From: Saccharothrix sp. ALI-22-I
Lineage (GTDB): Bacteria > Actinomycetota > Actinomycetes > Mycobacteriales > Pseudonocardiaceae
Direction: 5' to 3'
DNA length: 61,676 nucleotides
Assembly (NCBI RefSeq): GCF_001984175.1
Contig: NZ_MTQP01000034.1
Location: forward strand, 1 to 61,676
Of this stretch, positions 29,301-37,196 are shown one piece after another (the stretch's first letter is position 1; each line of letters starts with the position of its first letter). The notes under the pieces are model-generated. The model had not been told where the DNA came from. It was given only the letters and a program-made list of their open reading frames with translations, and searched no databases. The translations under genes and the position numbers were made by a program.

Positions 29301-32300
29301 GCCGACCGCGCAGTACCTGGACTTCCTCAACTGGCAGAACAGGTTCCTGGCCAGTCCCGATGCCGGCCGGATGCTGGAGTACTGGCGCGGGCACCTGCCC
29401 GAGCACACCCCGGTGCTGAACCTGCCGACCGACAAGCCGCGGCCGGTCGTGCAGACCGACAACGGCGCGTCGGAGTTCTTCGTCCTGGACACCCACCTCA
29501 GCGCACGGGTGCACCAGCTGGCCCGCGAGCACGACGTCACCGTGTTCGTGGTGCTGCTGGCCGCGTACTACCTGCTGCTCAACCGCTACTCCGGGCAGGA
29601 CGACATCATCGTCGGCAGCCCGGTGACCGGCCGCACCGAGAAGGACTTCGGCTCGGTCTACGGCTACTTCGTCAACCCGCTGCCGCTGCGGGCCGACCTG
29701 TCCGGTGCGCCCGACATCGGCAGCCTGCTCGCCCAGGTCCGCTCGACCGTCCTCAACGGACTGGACAACCAGGAGTACCCGTTCGTCCTGCTGGTGGAGG
29801 AACTGGGGCTGCGCCACGACCCGAGCCGGTCGGCGGTGTTCCAGGCGATGTTCATCCTGCTGGCGCACAAGGTGTCCACCGAGAAGTACGGCTACCGCCT
29901 GGAGTACATCGAGCTGCCCGAGGAGGAGGGCCAGTTCGACCTGACGCTCTCGGTCTACGAGGACGAGGCGGACCAGCGCTTCCACTGCGCGTTCAAGTAC
30001 AACACCGACCTGTTCTTCGCCGAGACGGTGAGCCGGATGGCCGGCCACTACGTGACCTTGCTCGACAGCCTCACCAGCGCGTCCGCCGACACGTCCACCG
30101 GCGGGCTTGCCCTGCTCCGGCCGGCCGAGCGCGCCGAGATCCTGGACGAGTGGAGCGGCGCGGCGCGCACCGCACCCGCCGACGTGCCGGTGACGACCCT
30201 GATCGCCTCGGCTGCGGAGGCCACCCCGGACGCCGTCGCCGTCGTCACGCCCGCGGACTCGGGCGCCGACCGGCTCACCTACGCCGACCTGGAGCGGCGT
30301 GCCACGATCATGGCCCACGTGCTGCGTGCGCGTGGCGTGCGGGACGGCGCCGTGGTGGCGTTGTGCCTGGAGAAGTCGGCCGAACTGGTGGTCACCCTCC
30401 TCGCCGTGCTCAAGGCGGGCGGCGCCTACCTGCCCTTGGACCCCGACTACCCGACCGAGCGCCTGGAGCACATGGTCCGCACGGCGGGCACCACCCTCCT
30501 GGTGGCCGACGCGCGCACCCGCGACCGGCTGGCCGGGCTCTCCGCGCCGGTCACCGACGTGGCCGACCTGGCGTCCGACGCGACCGTAGGTGACGAGGAC
30601 CTGGGGCCTGTCGACCCGGACAGCCCCGCCTACGTCATCTACACCTCCGGTTCCACCGGCACGCCGAAGGCCGTCCGCGTCGGGCACCGCAACCTCGCGT
30701 CCGCCTTCGCCGCCTGGCGGCAGGAGTACCGGCTCGACACCGACGCGCGGGTGCACCTCCAGATGGCGGGCTTCGCCTTCGACGTGTTCACCGGCGACCT
30801 GGTCCGGGCGCTGTGCTCGGGCGGCACGCTCGTGCTGGTGACGCGCGACCTCCTGTTCAACACCGCACGCCTGTACGACACGATGGTGGCCGAGGGCGTC
30901 GACAGCGCCGAGTTCGTCCCCGCGATCGTGCGCGGCCTGATGAGCCACTGCGAGCGCACCGGGGCGAGGCTCGACTTCATGCGGCTGCTGGTCGTCGGCT
31001 CCGACGTGTGGAAGGTCGAGGAGTACCGGCGGCTCAAGGGCCTGTGCGGCCCGGACACCAGGGTGGTCAACTCCTACGGCCTCACCGAGGCCACCATCGA
31101 CAGCGCCTACTTCGAAGGACCGGTCGACGACCTGGAACCCGGCCGGGTGGTGCCGATCGGGCGGCCGTTGCCCAACTCCGCGCTGTACCTGCTCGACGAG
31201 CGGGGCGAGCCGGTGCCGCAGGGCGTCGTCGGCGAACTCTGGATCGGCGGCGACGGCGTCGCCAGTGGCTACATCGGTGACCCCGAGCAGACGGCGCACC
31301 GCTTCGCCACCCGTGACCTGGACGGCAGGGAGGTCCGGCTGTACCGGACCGGCGACCTCGCCCGCTGGACCGCGAACGGCGTGGTCGAACTGCTGGGCCG
31401 GGCGGACGGCCAGGTGAAGGTGCGCGGCCACCGCGTCGAGGTCGGCGAGGTGGAGACACAGCTGACCCGGTGGCCCGGCGTGGCGCAGGCGGTGGTGCTG
31501 GTGCGCCCCGACGCGCGCGGCGAGGACACACTGTTCGCCTACTGCGTCCCGACCGCGGGCGCCGATTTCGACGGCCGGGCGTTGCGCGCCCACCTGGGCG
31601 AGTACCTGCCCACGTTCATGATCCCGGCCCACCTCGTCGCGGTGCCGGAACTGCCGCTGACCCCCAACGGCAAGGTCGACGTGGACGCGCTGCCGCTGCC
31701 CACCGCGGTGGACGACATCGGGTACGAGCCCCCGGTCACGCTGTACGAGGTGCGTACCGCGAAGCACTGGCAGTCCCTGCTGGCGGTGGACCGGGTCGGC
31801 CTGGAACAGGACTTCTTCGAGTCCGGCGGCAGCTCGATCACGCTGATCGAGCTGATCCACCACCTCCAGACCGAGTTCGCCATCACCATCCCGGTGAGCC
31901 TGCTGTTCCGGGTGACCACCCTGCGCGGCATGGCCAAGACGGTCGAGCACATCGTCACCGGGCAGATCGCCGGGGCCAAGCCGTACCTGGTGTTCAACCC
32001 CGACCGGGAGCCGACGCTGTTCTGCTTCCCGCCGGCGGGCGGGCACGGCCTGGTCTACCGGCTGCTGGCCGCGCACCTGACCGAGTACCGCCTCGCCGCG
32101 TTCAACTACGTCTCCGGCGACGGCAAGGTGGCCGAGTACGCCGACCTCGTGGAGTCGTTGCAACCGCAGGGCCCGTACCGCCTGTTCGGCTACTCGCTCG
32201 GCGGCAACCTCGCCTTCGAGGTGGCCAAGGAGCTGGAACGGCGCGGGCACGTCGCGGCGCACGTGGTGATCATGGACTCGTACCGGATTCCGGAGCGGTT

Positions 32301-32667
32301 CACCTTGGCCGAGGAGCACGTGGCGGAGTTCGAGCACGAACTGGCCGAGCACCTGGGCCGGCACACCGGCTCGGCCACCGTGGCCGAGGAGACCATGCGG
32401 CAGGCCCGCGAGTACTTGCACTACTCCAGCGCCACCCCGAACCTGGGCACGGTGTCCGGGCCGGTCACGGTGATCTCCGACGAGCACAAGGCCGAGTTCT
32501 ACGCCGCGTCCGCGCACGGCACGTGGCACGGCGCCTCCGGTGCGGGCACCACCGTGCTGGCCGGATCCGGCGCGCACGCGGAGATGCTGGACGGGGAGCA
32601 CCTGACCCGCAACGCCGACCTGCTGCGCGCGGTCCTCCAGGCGGGAGGCGTCCGCGATGTCGCGTAA
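23341..32667 (+). CDS. ftdB: FtdB-like iterative PKS-NRPS for polycyclic tetramate macrolactam
   Basis: 3,108 aa from ATG 23341 (GAAGGA 10 nt upstream). One PKS module and one NRPS module: KS (DTACSSS, Cys187; EAHGTST; NIGHTE), AT (GHSTGE, Ser635), DH (HRIEGNALFP, His933; DSCFQ, Asp1096), KR (GAFGALG; Tyr1603), ACP (LDSL, Ser1763), C (HHIVSDA, 1954-1960), A (TSGSTGTPK; SYGLTEAT), PCP (GGSSI, Ser2832), TE (GYSLGG, Ser2952). No ER. This architecture is diagnostic of PTM synthases, where one PKS module builds both polyene chains iteratively, the C domain acylates both ornithine amines and the TE closes the tetramate and releases. All catalytic residues are present. Its stop overlaps the start of ftdC by 11 nt. 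Confidence 0.96.
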   Translation: MPKSMSASMSPQDNRLAIVGIGCRLPGGASDYRTFWQNLIDGKDCITETPADRYDVGTLGSRDKAKPGRLVGGRGGYIDGFDEFDPAFFGISPREAEYMDPQQRKLLEVAWEALEDGGQRPGELAGTDVGVFVGAFTLDYKILQFADLGFQTLAAHTATGTMMTMVSNRISYCFDLRGPSVSIDTACSSSLVAVHLACQSLLRGETGLALAGGTLLHLTPQYTIAETKGGFLSPEGRSRTFDAAANGYVRAEGVGMVAIKRLADAERDGDPIHAVIIGTGVNQDGRTNGITVPSADAQVRLIKRVCAEAGITPGDLQYVEAHGTSTPVGDPIEANALGRALAEGRAPGARCYVGSVKTNIGHTESAAGIAGLIKTTLALKHRVIPPHINLDRVNPEIDLDALPYEIPTEVVPWPEHERPARAGVNSFGFGGTNAHVLLEEAPPRASRSESEPVVIPARTVLPLSARDPGALGELAVGIRRELAAGASVADVAHTLAHRRQHHEHRLAIAYSTAEDLDAALAAREQGDAHPDVIENQAPAEPRNPVWVFTGMGPQWWGMGRGMMAEPAYREVVERVDAEIRKQAGWSLIELMAADEADSAMGETWLAQPANFAVQIALAAVWRARGVRPAAIVGHSTGEIAAFYEAGVYSLADAVDVVLQRSRLQQKLVGTGTMLAVGLTEDEASARVLPYGDRVSVAAVNSPTSVTLAGDEDALGEVRDALTAAGVFAKFLTVRVPYHSARMEAIKDELVTALSGLRPQPVAVPLYLTGREGRARGPELDGGYWWDNVRDRVRFRAAVDAIAADGHRLFLEIGPHPVLAHSIAECLAAHGVEGRAVPSIRRLEDEPARLNRSLAELHTLGVPLDWAVLQPAGSPVPLPRYPWRRDRYWVEPAPVEQIRLGHRDHPLLGRRVEGTEPTWEARLDVEDLPYLDDHRIEGNALFPAAGYVEMAAQAVRVLTGGASAAIADLELRKALFVSDTESRLVRLSFSGENAGFTIASVTEGAQERVVHAAGVVRAGQRGGPVAPLDVDAIRGRAERLVVGPDCYTELAGLGYHYGPAFQGIAEVWVSEGEALARIRPTAGIDASGHHVHPVLLDSCFQTLLTPLLAAPPAPGAGIRLPLSIEEIRLDPVGDQELWAHAVITDRDGGDLVGDIRVYTADGVPLGYVRGFRAADVEKAATAVGRATIDSWLAKVTWPVCPPAPEPARAEGRWLLLADSGGVADELAAALRATGRHCYLVRPGLGYRRGRWESTVTAGESGDLSRLAADLADEHGTQFEGVVHLWNLDLPDLDGLSRADLDRGTGQGAYSLVVLAQALLAGELTGRMHVVTRGAQAVAENDPVRPLGARAWGIGRVLWHQELTAHRGKLIDLDPTGPVGPDARRAEVDALLREVLAPFDAEVEGVGVVDEIALRGADRHTSRLVPASPELTQPLPLRLRPDGSYLVTGAFGALGRLLCRTLAARGARRLILVGRTRLPERAWWSMIDRDTPVGQAVRFVRDLEALGAQVILAPVDITDERSLVTWLADYRRDHAQPIRGVFHLAGHVRDTLVPAMDRAGFDAVHDPKVVGAYLLHHHLRDEPLDHFVLFASIASLLTTAGQTNYAAGNAFLDALAHHRRARGLPALSVDWGPWATGMIEELGLVEHYRVSRGMSSLSPEAGMAALERVIGQDDAQLLVATVADWSVFLSWYGTTPPLVSALATAAADAAPAESGSFLDTFRAADAATRRALVAERFTGIVAGVLRVPAEQVEPSSGLTAAGLDSLLAMELRARITTELRVSLPVVALLSGTPVAELVDQVHAGLIAHAATGDREETAVEVFTDAHRFPLTQNQKALWFLKQLNPDGFAYNIGGAVEVAAELDPELMFDAVRTLIARHPLLRANFTMEKGQAVQQISASVEADVALFDVADRDWDEIYRMIIAEYRKPYDLEHDPLVRFRLFRRGPDRWVIMKAVHHIVSDAISTFTFIEELLSVYEGLRRGEAVELPEPTAQYLDFLNWQNRFLASPDAGRMLEYWRGHLPEHTPVLNLPTDKPRPVVQTDNGASEFFVLDTHLSARVHQLAREHDVTVFVVLLAAYYLLLNRYSGQDDIIVGSPVTGRTEKDFGSVYGYFVNPLPLRADLSGAPDIGSLLAQVRSTVLNGLDNQEYPFVLLVEELGLRHDPSRSAVFQAMFILLAHKVSTEKYGYRLEYIELPEEEGQFDLTLSVYEDEADQRFHCAFKYNTDLFFAETVSRMAGHYVTLLDSLTSASADTSTGGLALLRPAERAEILDEWSGAARTAPADVPVTTLIASAAEATPDAVAVVTPADSGADRLTYADLERRATIMAHVLRARGVRDGAVVALCLEKSAELVVTLLAVLKAGGAYLPLDPDYPTERLEHMVRTAGTTLLVADARTRDRLAGLSAPVTDVADLASDATVGDEDLGPVDPDSPAYVIYTSGSTGTPKAVRVGHRNLASAFAAWRQEYRLDTDARVHLQMAGFAFDVFTGDLVRALCSGGTLVLVTRDLLFNTARLYDTMVAEGVDSAEFVPAIVRGLMSHCERTGARLDFMRLLVVGSDVWKVEEYRRLKGLCGPDTRVVNSYGLTEATIDSAYFEGPVDDLEPGRVVPIGRPLPNSALYLLDERGEPVPQGVVGELWIGGDGVASGYIGDPEQTAHRFATRDLDGREVRLYRTGDLARWTANGVVELLGRADGQVKVRGHRVEVGEVETQLTRWPGVAQAVVLVRPDARGEDTLFAYCVPTAGADFDGRALRAHLGEYLPTFMIPAHLVAVPELPLTPNGKVDVDALPLPTAVDDIGYEPPVTLYEVRTAKHWQSLLAVDRVGLEQDFFESGGSSITLIELIHHLQTEFAITIPVSLLFRVTTLRGMAKTVEHIVTGQIAGAKPYLVFNPDREPTLFCFPPAGGHGLVYRLLAAHLTEYRLAAFNYVSGDGKVAEYADLVESLQPQGPYRLFGYSLGGNLAFEVAKELERRGHVAAHVVIMDSYRIPERFTLAEEHVAEFEHELAEHLGRHTGSATVAEETMRQAREYLHYSSATPNLGTVSGPVTVISDEHKAEFYAASAHGTWHGASGAGTTVLAGSGAHAEMLDGEHLTRNADLLRAVLQAGGVRDVA

Positions 32668-34360
32668 CGCCAGGGTCGTCTGGGAGCGGCGCACCCGCAC
32701 ACCCGACGTCAAACCCAGGGTCATCGTGATCGGCGCCGGCGTGGCCGGCATGGCGGTCGGCTGCTACGGCCAGATGAGCGGCCTGGAGACGCGGATCTTC
32801 GAGTCGCACGTGCTGCCCGGCGGTTGCTGCACGGCGTGGGCCCGCGAGGGCTACCTGCTCGACTACTGCATCGACTGGCTCAACGGCACCGCGCCCGACA
32901 ACGAGGCCAACCAGGTCTGGCGGGAACTCGGCGCGCTGGACGGCAAGACGGTCACCACGTTCACCGAGTTCAACCGGGTCGTCGCCGAGGACGGCCGCTC
33001 GGTCACCTTCCACACCGATCCCGACCTGTTGCAGGCGGAACTGGAGGCGTGCTCGCCCGCCGACTCGGCGAAGATCCGGGCGTTCTGCGCGGACCTGCGC
33101 CGCTTCGGCCGGGTGGACATCCACCCGTTCCTCACCCCGCCGCCGCTGATGCCGTGGCGGGACAAGCTGAGGATGCTCGGCAAGGTGCTGCCCGCGTTCC
33201 GGCTTTTCTGGCGCACCGGCGGCACCCAGATGGCCGACTTCGCCGACAGCCTGAGCGACCCGTTCCTGGCCACGGCGTTCCGCAACATGTTCTTCCAGGA
33301 CCCGAAGAACTTCGCCATGCTGCCGTACCACTACACGATGTCCCAGGCGCACAAGGGCAACGTGGGTGTGCCGCAGGGCGGGTCGCTCGGACTGGCCCGC
33401 TCGATCGAGGAGCGCTACGCGGGCCTGGGCGGGCGCATCGACTTCCGGGCCAAGGTCGCCCGCGTGCTCGTCGAGGACGGGCGCGCGGTCGGCGTGGAGC
33501 TGCGCAACGGCGAACGGCACTACGCCGACCACGTGGTGGCCGCCTGCGACGGGTTGACCACCGTGTCCAAGCTGCTGGGCGGCGAGTACACCAACCCGAG
33601 GCTGGACACCCTGCTCAACGAGGTGCTGCCGGACCCGGAGCAGCTGTACCCGGCGCTGGTGTCGGTGTTCGTCGGCTTCCGCGGCGACGTCGGCGCGGAC
33701 GAACCGGCCAGCACCACCTACCTGCTGTCCGACGAGGACGCCGCGCGGCTGCCCGGCGCCCTCCAGAAGAGCCTGGTGGTGCACCTGCGGTCGCGGGTGA
33801 TGGCGGGGCTCGCGCCCGAGGGCCGGTCGCTGATCCACTGCAACTACTTCAGCGACTTCGACACCTGGAAGGGGCTGCGCAAGGCCGACCGGAGGGCCTA
33901 CTGGGACCTCAAGCGGGAGCCGGTCGCGTTCATCAGGGAGTTCCTGGAACGCCGCTTCCCCGGCATCGACGAGCGGATCGAGCTGGTCCAGGTGGCCACG
34001 CCGGCGACCACCGAGCGCTACACCGGCAACCACCGGGGCGCGATCCTGGCCTGGAAGTCGCCCAAGGCGGACGACCTGCTCGACGACCTGATCGCCAAGG
34101 ACCGGTTGGCGCTGCCCGGTCTGGCGGGCTTCCACCTGGCCGGGCACTGGGTCGGCGGCGGCAGCCTGATCAAGGCGGCGGCGTCGGGCCGGTTCGCCGT
34201 GCAGTACCTGTGCCGCGAGCTCGGCGTGCCGTTCCGCGCGCAGGAGAGCGGCGGGACCGAGCCGTGGCACGCCGGAAAGCTCGGCGAAATGCCCCAACTG
34301 GACAACTGGACCGAGCGCCCCCGGGCCGCCCGACCGACAGCGAGGACGTCACGGACATGA
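32657..34360 (+). CDS. ftdC: FtdC-like phytoene-desaturase-family FAD oxidoreductase
   Basis: 567 aa. N-terminal dinucleotide-binding motif VIVIGAGVAGMA (residues 22-33) followed by the glutamate-bearing strand RIFESH and the PGGCCTAW loop typical of phytoene dehydrogenase/CrtI-like proteins. The C-terminus has the FAD-closing HLAGHWVGGGSLIKAAASG segment. PTM clusters carry one or two such enzymes that set the first carbocyclic rings by reductive cyclisation of the polyene tetramate. The ATG overlaps the ftdB stop, and its stop overlaps the next ATG (ATGA at 34357), so expression is coupled. Paralogous to the next gene. Which of the two acts first cannot be read from sequence alone. Confidence 0.9.
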   Translation: MSRNARVVWERRTRTPDVKPRVIVIGAGVAGMAVGCYGQMSGLETRIFESHVLPGGCCTAWAREGYLLDYCIDWLNGTAPDNEANQVWRELGALDGKTVTTFTEFNRVVAEDGRSVTFHTDPDLLQAELEACSPADSAKIRAFCADLRRFGRVDIHPFLTPPPLMPWRDKLRMLGKVLPAFRLFWRTGGTQMADFADSLSDPFLATAFRNMFFQDPKNFAMLPYHYTMSQAHKGNVGVPQGGSLGLARSIEERYAGLGGRIDFRAKVARVLVEDGRAVGVELRNGERHYADHVVAACDGLTTVSKLLGGEYTNPRLDTLLNEVLPDPEQLYPALVSVFVGFRGDVGADEPASTTYLLSDEDAARLPGALQKSLVVHLRSRVMAGLAPEGRSLIHCNYFSDFDTWKGLRKADRRAYWDLKREPVAFIREFLERRFPGIDERIELVQVATPATTERYTGNHRGAILAWKSPKADDLLDDLIAKDRLALPGLAGFHLAGHWVGGGSLIKAAASGRFAVQYLCRELGVPFRAQESGGTEPWHAGKLGEMPQLDNWTERPRAARPTARTSRT

Positions 34361-36072
34361 CCGGCGAGCGACGCAAGGCGATGATCGTCATCGGTGCCGG
34401 CCTCGGCGGGCTCTCCGCCGGGTGCTACGCCCAGATGAACGGGTACGAGAGCCGGATCTTCGAGATGCACGAGATCCCCGGCGGGTGCTGCACCGCCTGG
34501 GACCGCGGCGAGTTCACCTTCGACTGCTGCGTCAGCTGGCTGCTCGGCAACGGCCCCGGCAACGAGATGCACCAGATCTGGCTGGAGCTGGGCGCGTTGC
34601 AGGGCAAGCAGATGCGCCACTTCGACGTGTTCAACATCGTGCGCGGCAGGGACGGGCGCTCGGTGTACTTCTACTCCGATCCCGACCGGCTCGAAGCGCA
34701 CCTGCTCGACATCTCGCCGGCCGACGCCAAGCTGATCCGCGACTTCTGCGGCGGACTGCGCAAGTTCCGCCGCGCCCTCGCGGTGTACCCGTTCCTCAAG
34801 CCGGTGGGCCTGATGGGCACCGTGGAGCGGATGAAGATGCTCGCCTCCTTCATCCCGTACTTCAACGTCGTCCGCAAGTCGATCAGCACCCTGATGACGG
34901 ACTACTCGGCGCGGTTCCGCGACCCGCTGCTGCGCGAGGCGTTCAACTACGTGCTGTACGAGAAGCACTCCGCGTTCCCGGTGCTGCCGTTCTACTTCCA
35001 GCTCGCCTCGCACGCCAACCAGTCCGCCGGCGTCCCGGAGGGCGGGTCGCTCGGGTTGGCCAAGTCCATCGAGCAGCGCTATCTGAGGTTGGGCGGGAAG
35101 GTCAGCTACAACGCCAAGGTCGAGGAGATCATCGTCGAGGACGGCCGGGCGGCGGGCGTGCGGCTGGACGACGGCCAGGAGTTCCGCGCCGACATCGTGG
35201 TGTCGGCGGCCGACGGTCACACCACGATGATGAAGTTCCTGAAGGGTGAATACCTCACCGACGAGTACCGGCAGCTCTACACCGAGACCATCGAGAAGCC
35301 GGGCATGGTGTTCCCCGGCTACGTGTGCCTGTTCCTCGGTCTGAACCGGCCGGTGCCCGAAGGTGACCCGTGCACGACGCACCTGCTGACGGACGAGGAG
35401 AAGGCCGACCTCGTCGGCATCCGCGACGCCAGCATCAACATCCAGTTCCGCAGCAGGCACTACCCCGAGCTGTCGCCCGAGGGCACCACCGTGGTCTACA
35501 TGACCTACTTCGCCGACATCGCACCGTGGCGCGCGGTGGACGACTTCCCCGAGCAGGTGACCCGCAGGCGGGGCGGCGAGGTGTTGCACACGCTGCCGGT
35601 CCGGCACGGCCGCGACTACTACGCGACCAAGCGCAAGACCAGGCTGGCCCTGATGCGCTACCTGGAGAAGCGCTACCCCGGCATCACGGACTCGGTGGTG
35701 GCGCGGGACCTGTCGACCCCGCTCACCCAGGTCAGGTACACCGGCAACTACGACGGCACGGTGCTGGGGTGGCAGCCGTTCGTCGACAGCGGCGAGACGT
35801 TGGAGGTGCTGGTGAAGAAGTACGGGCCCGGTCTGCCGGGGCTGCGCGACTTCTACCAGTCGGGCGTGTGGGCGACTACCGGCGGCCTCATCCGCGCCGC
35901 CGCGGCGGGCCGCCAGGTCATGCAGTTCGTCTGCCGGGACGACGGCATCCCGTTCACCGCGCACGTCGACGAGACCGCACCGCCGCCGACCCACGTCGTC
36001 ATCCCGGTGGGTCCGTCGCCGGCCGGGGTGGCGAGTCGAACACTGGAACCGCAGTCGGGGAGCCGGGTATGA
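34357..36072 (+). CDS. ftdD: FtdD-like phytoene-desaturase-family FAD oxidoreductase
   Basis: 571 aa. Dinucleotide motif IVIGAGLGGLSAG (residues 10-22), RIFEMHEIPGGCCTAW, and the terminal QSGVWATTGGLIRAAAAG FAD segment. Clearly paralogous to FtdC along its full length. In PTM biosynthesis the second enzyme of this family makes another five-membered ring of the 5-5 system. ATGA overlaps on both sides (34357-34360 and 36069-36072). It lacks a signal peptide and is expected to be cytosolic or peripheral at the membrane. Confidence 0.9.
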   Translation: MTGERRKAMIVIGAGLGGLSAGCYAQMNGYESRIFEMHEIPGGCCTAWDRGEFTFDCCVSWLLGNGPGNEMHQIWLELGALQGKQMRHFDVFNIVRGRDGRSVYFYSDPDRLEAHLLDISPADAKLIRDFCGGLRKFRRALAVYPFLKPVGLMGTVERMKMLASFIPYFNVVRKSISTLMTDYSARFRDPLLREAFNYVLYEKHSAFPVLPFYFQLASHANQSAGVPEGGSLGLAKSIEQRYLRLGGKVSYNAKVEEIIVEDGRAAGVRLDDGQEFRADIVVSAADGHTTMMKFLKGEYLTDEYRQLYTETIEKPGMVFPGYVCLFLGLNRPVPEGDPCTTHLLTDEEKADLVGIRDASINIQFRSRHYPELSPEGTTVVYMTYFADIAPWRAVDDFPEQVTRRRGGEVLHTLPVRHGRDYYATKRKTRLALMRYLEKRYPGITDSVVARDLSTPLTQVRYTGNYDGTVLGWQPFVDSGETLEVLVKKYGPGLPGLRDFYQSGVWATTGGLIRAAAAGRQVMQFVCRDDGIPFTAHVDETAPPPTHVVIPVGPSPAGVASRTLEPQSGSRV

Positions 36073-37142
36073 AGATCGAGAAGTGGGTTGTCCGGGAACA
36101 CCTGCCGGGCCTGCCCGACGTGGACCGCATCTACGAGAAGGTCGTCGAGGACGTCGATGTCCGCCTCGCGCCGGACGAGATGCTGCTGGAGACCCTGTAC
36201 GTGTCGGTCGACCCGTACCAGCAGGGGCTGGCGCTGGACACGCCCCTCGGCGAGCACATGGGCGCCGACTCGGTGATGCGGGTGCTGGAAGCCGGTCCCG
36301 ACGCCGCGCACCGCCCCGGCGACCTCGTGCAGGGGTTCGGCGGGTGGCGCAGCCACGTGGTCAGCTCGGGCGGCCCGCAGCCGTGGGCGTCCACCTGGCA
36401 CGTCGGCAGCGCGGCGCCGCTGGTGTTCCCGGGATTCCGCGCGCTCGACCCGGAGCTGTACGGCAACACCCTGCCGCTGTACACCGCGATCAGCGCGCTC
36501 GGCGGTCCGGGTATGACCGCGTGGGGCGCGATGACCAAGGTGCTGCACGTGCGGCCCGGTGACAACGTGCTGATCAGCGGTGCGAGCGGGGCGATCGGCT
36601 CGGTGGCCGGGCAGTTGGCGCGGCGCGCGGGCGGCCGGGTGGTCGGCACTACCGGCTACCCGGAGAAGGCGGACCATCTGCGGGACCTCGGTTTCGACGA
36701 GGTGATCGTGTATCGGCCCGGTGACCCGGCCGAGAAGGTGCGCGCCCGGCTGTCCGAGGCGTTCCCGAACGGCGTGGACCGCTACCTCGACACCCTGGGC
36801 GGCGTCCTCACCGACGAGGTGTTCGGCCTGCTGGCGGTGGGCTGCGAGATCGCGGTGTGCGCCCAGTTCGAGAGCCAAGCGGGCGGCCCGCAGGAGGGGC
36901 CGCGGCTGCTGCCGATGCTCATGCGGCCCAGGGCCACCGTCCGCGGCATTTTCTCGTTGGAGTGGCTGGAGGACCCGGCCTGCGTGAAGGATCTGGAGCA
37001 CCGGTTCGGCGCGCTGGTGGCGTCGGGTGAGGTGGTCTACGACCACACCGTCCACCACGGGATCGACACGATCCCGGACGCCTATCGCAGCCTGTTCGTC
37101 AACCGCACGGCGAAGCGGGGCAAGGTGCTGGTCGAGCTGTAG
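36069..37142 (+). CDS. ftdE: FtdE/IkaC-like MDR-family reductase
   Basis: 357 aa medium-chain reductase without structural or catalytic zinc cysteine ligands. Pattern matches leukotriene-B4 dehydrogenase/quinone-reductase-type MDRs: SVDPYQQG in the substrate domain, and SGASGAIGSVAGQLARRAG for NADP binding. In ikarugamycin (IkaC) and related PTM pathways this enzyme forms the inner six-membered ring by hydride-triggered Michael-type cyclisation. Last gene of the coupled ftdB-E run; a perfect hairpin follows 16 nt after the stop. No P450 gene follows, unlike clusters with ftdF. Confidence 0.9.
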   Translation: MKIEKWVVREHLPGLPDVDRIYEKVVEDVDVRLAPDEMLLETLYVSVDPYQQGLALDTPLGEHMGADSVMRVLEAGPDAAHRPGDLVQGFGGWRSHVVSSGGPQPWASTWHVGSAAPLVFPGFRALDPELYGNTLPLYTAISALGGPGMTAWGAMTKVLHVRPGDNVLISGASGAIGSVAGQLARRAGGRVVGTTGYPEKADHLRDLGFDEVIVYRPGDPAEKVRARLSEAFPNGVDRYLDTLGGVLTDEVFGLLAVGCEIAVCAQFESQAGGPQEGPRLLPMLMRPRATVRGIFSLEWLEDPACVKDLEHRFGALVASGEVVYDHTVHHGIDTIPDAYRSLFVNRTAKRGKVLVEL

Positions 37143-37158
37143 CGGACCCGAGGTCGGG

Positions 37159-37194
37159 CGAGGTGCCCGGTGGCCGACGCCACCGGGCACCTCG
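37159..37194. terminator. Bidirectional terminator hairpin ending the PTM operon
   Basis: Perfect 16-bp stem: 37159-37174 pairs with 37179-37194, with a 4-nt CGAC loop. It lies between the convergent ftdE and bcp stops. Confidence 0.88.
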
Positions 37195-37196
37195 GC

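Noticed and set aside
28306..32751. 1,481-codon open frame antisense to the PKS-NRPS
   Set aside because: Arises from GC-rich third positions; composition is His/Gln/Arg/Val-rich low complexity with no domain, while the plus strand has a full set of catalytic motifs.
32465..36000. Antisense frames opposite ftdC and ftdD (610 and 658 codons)
   Set aside because: Same GC-shadow character; both flavoenzyme genes are intact on the plus strand.
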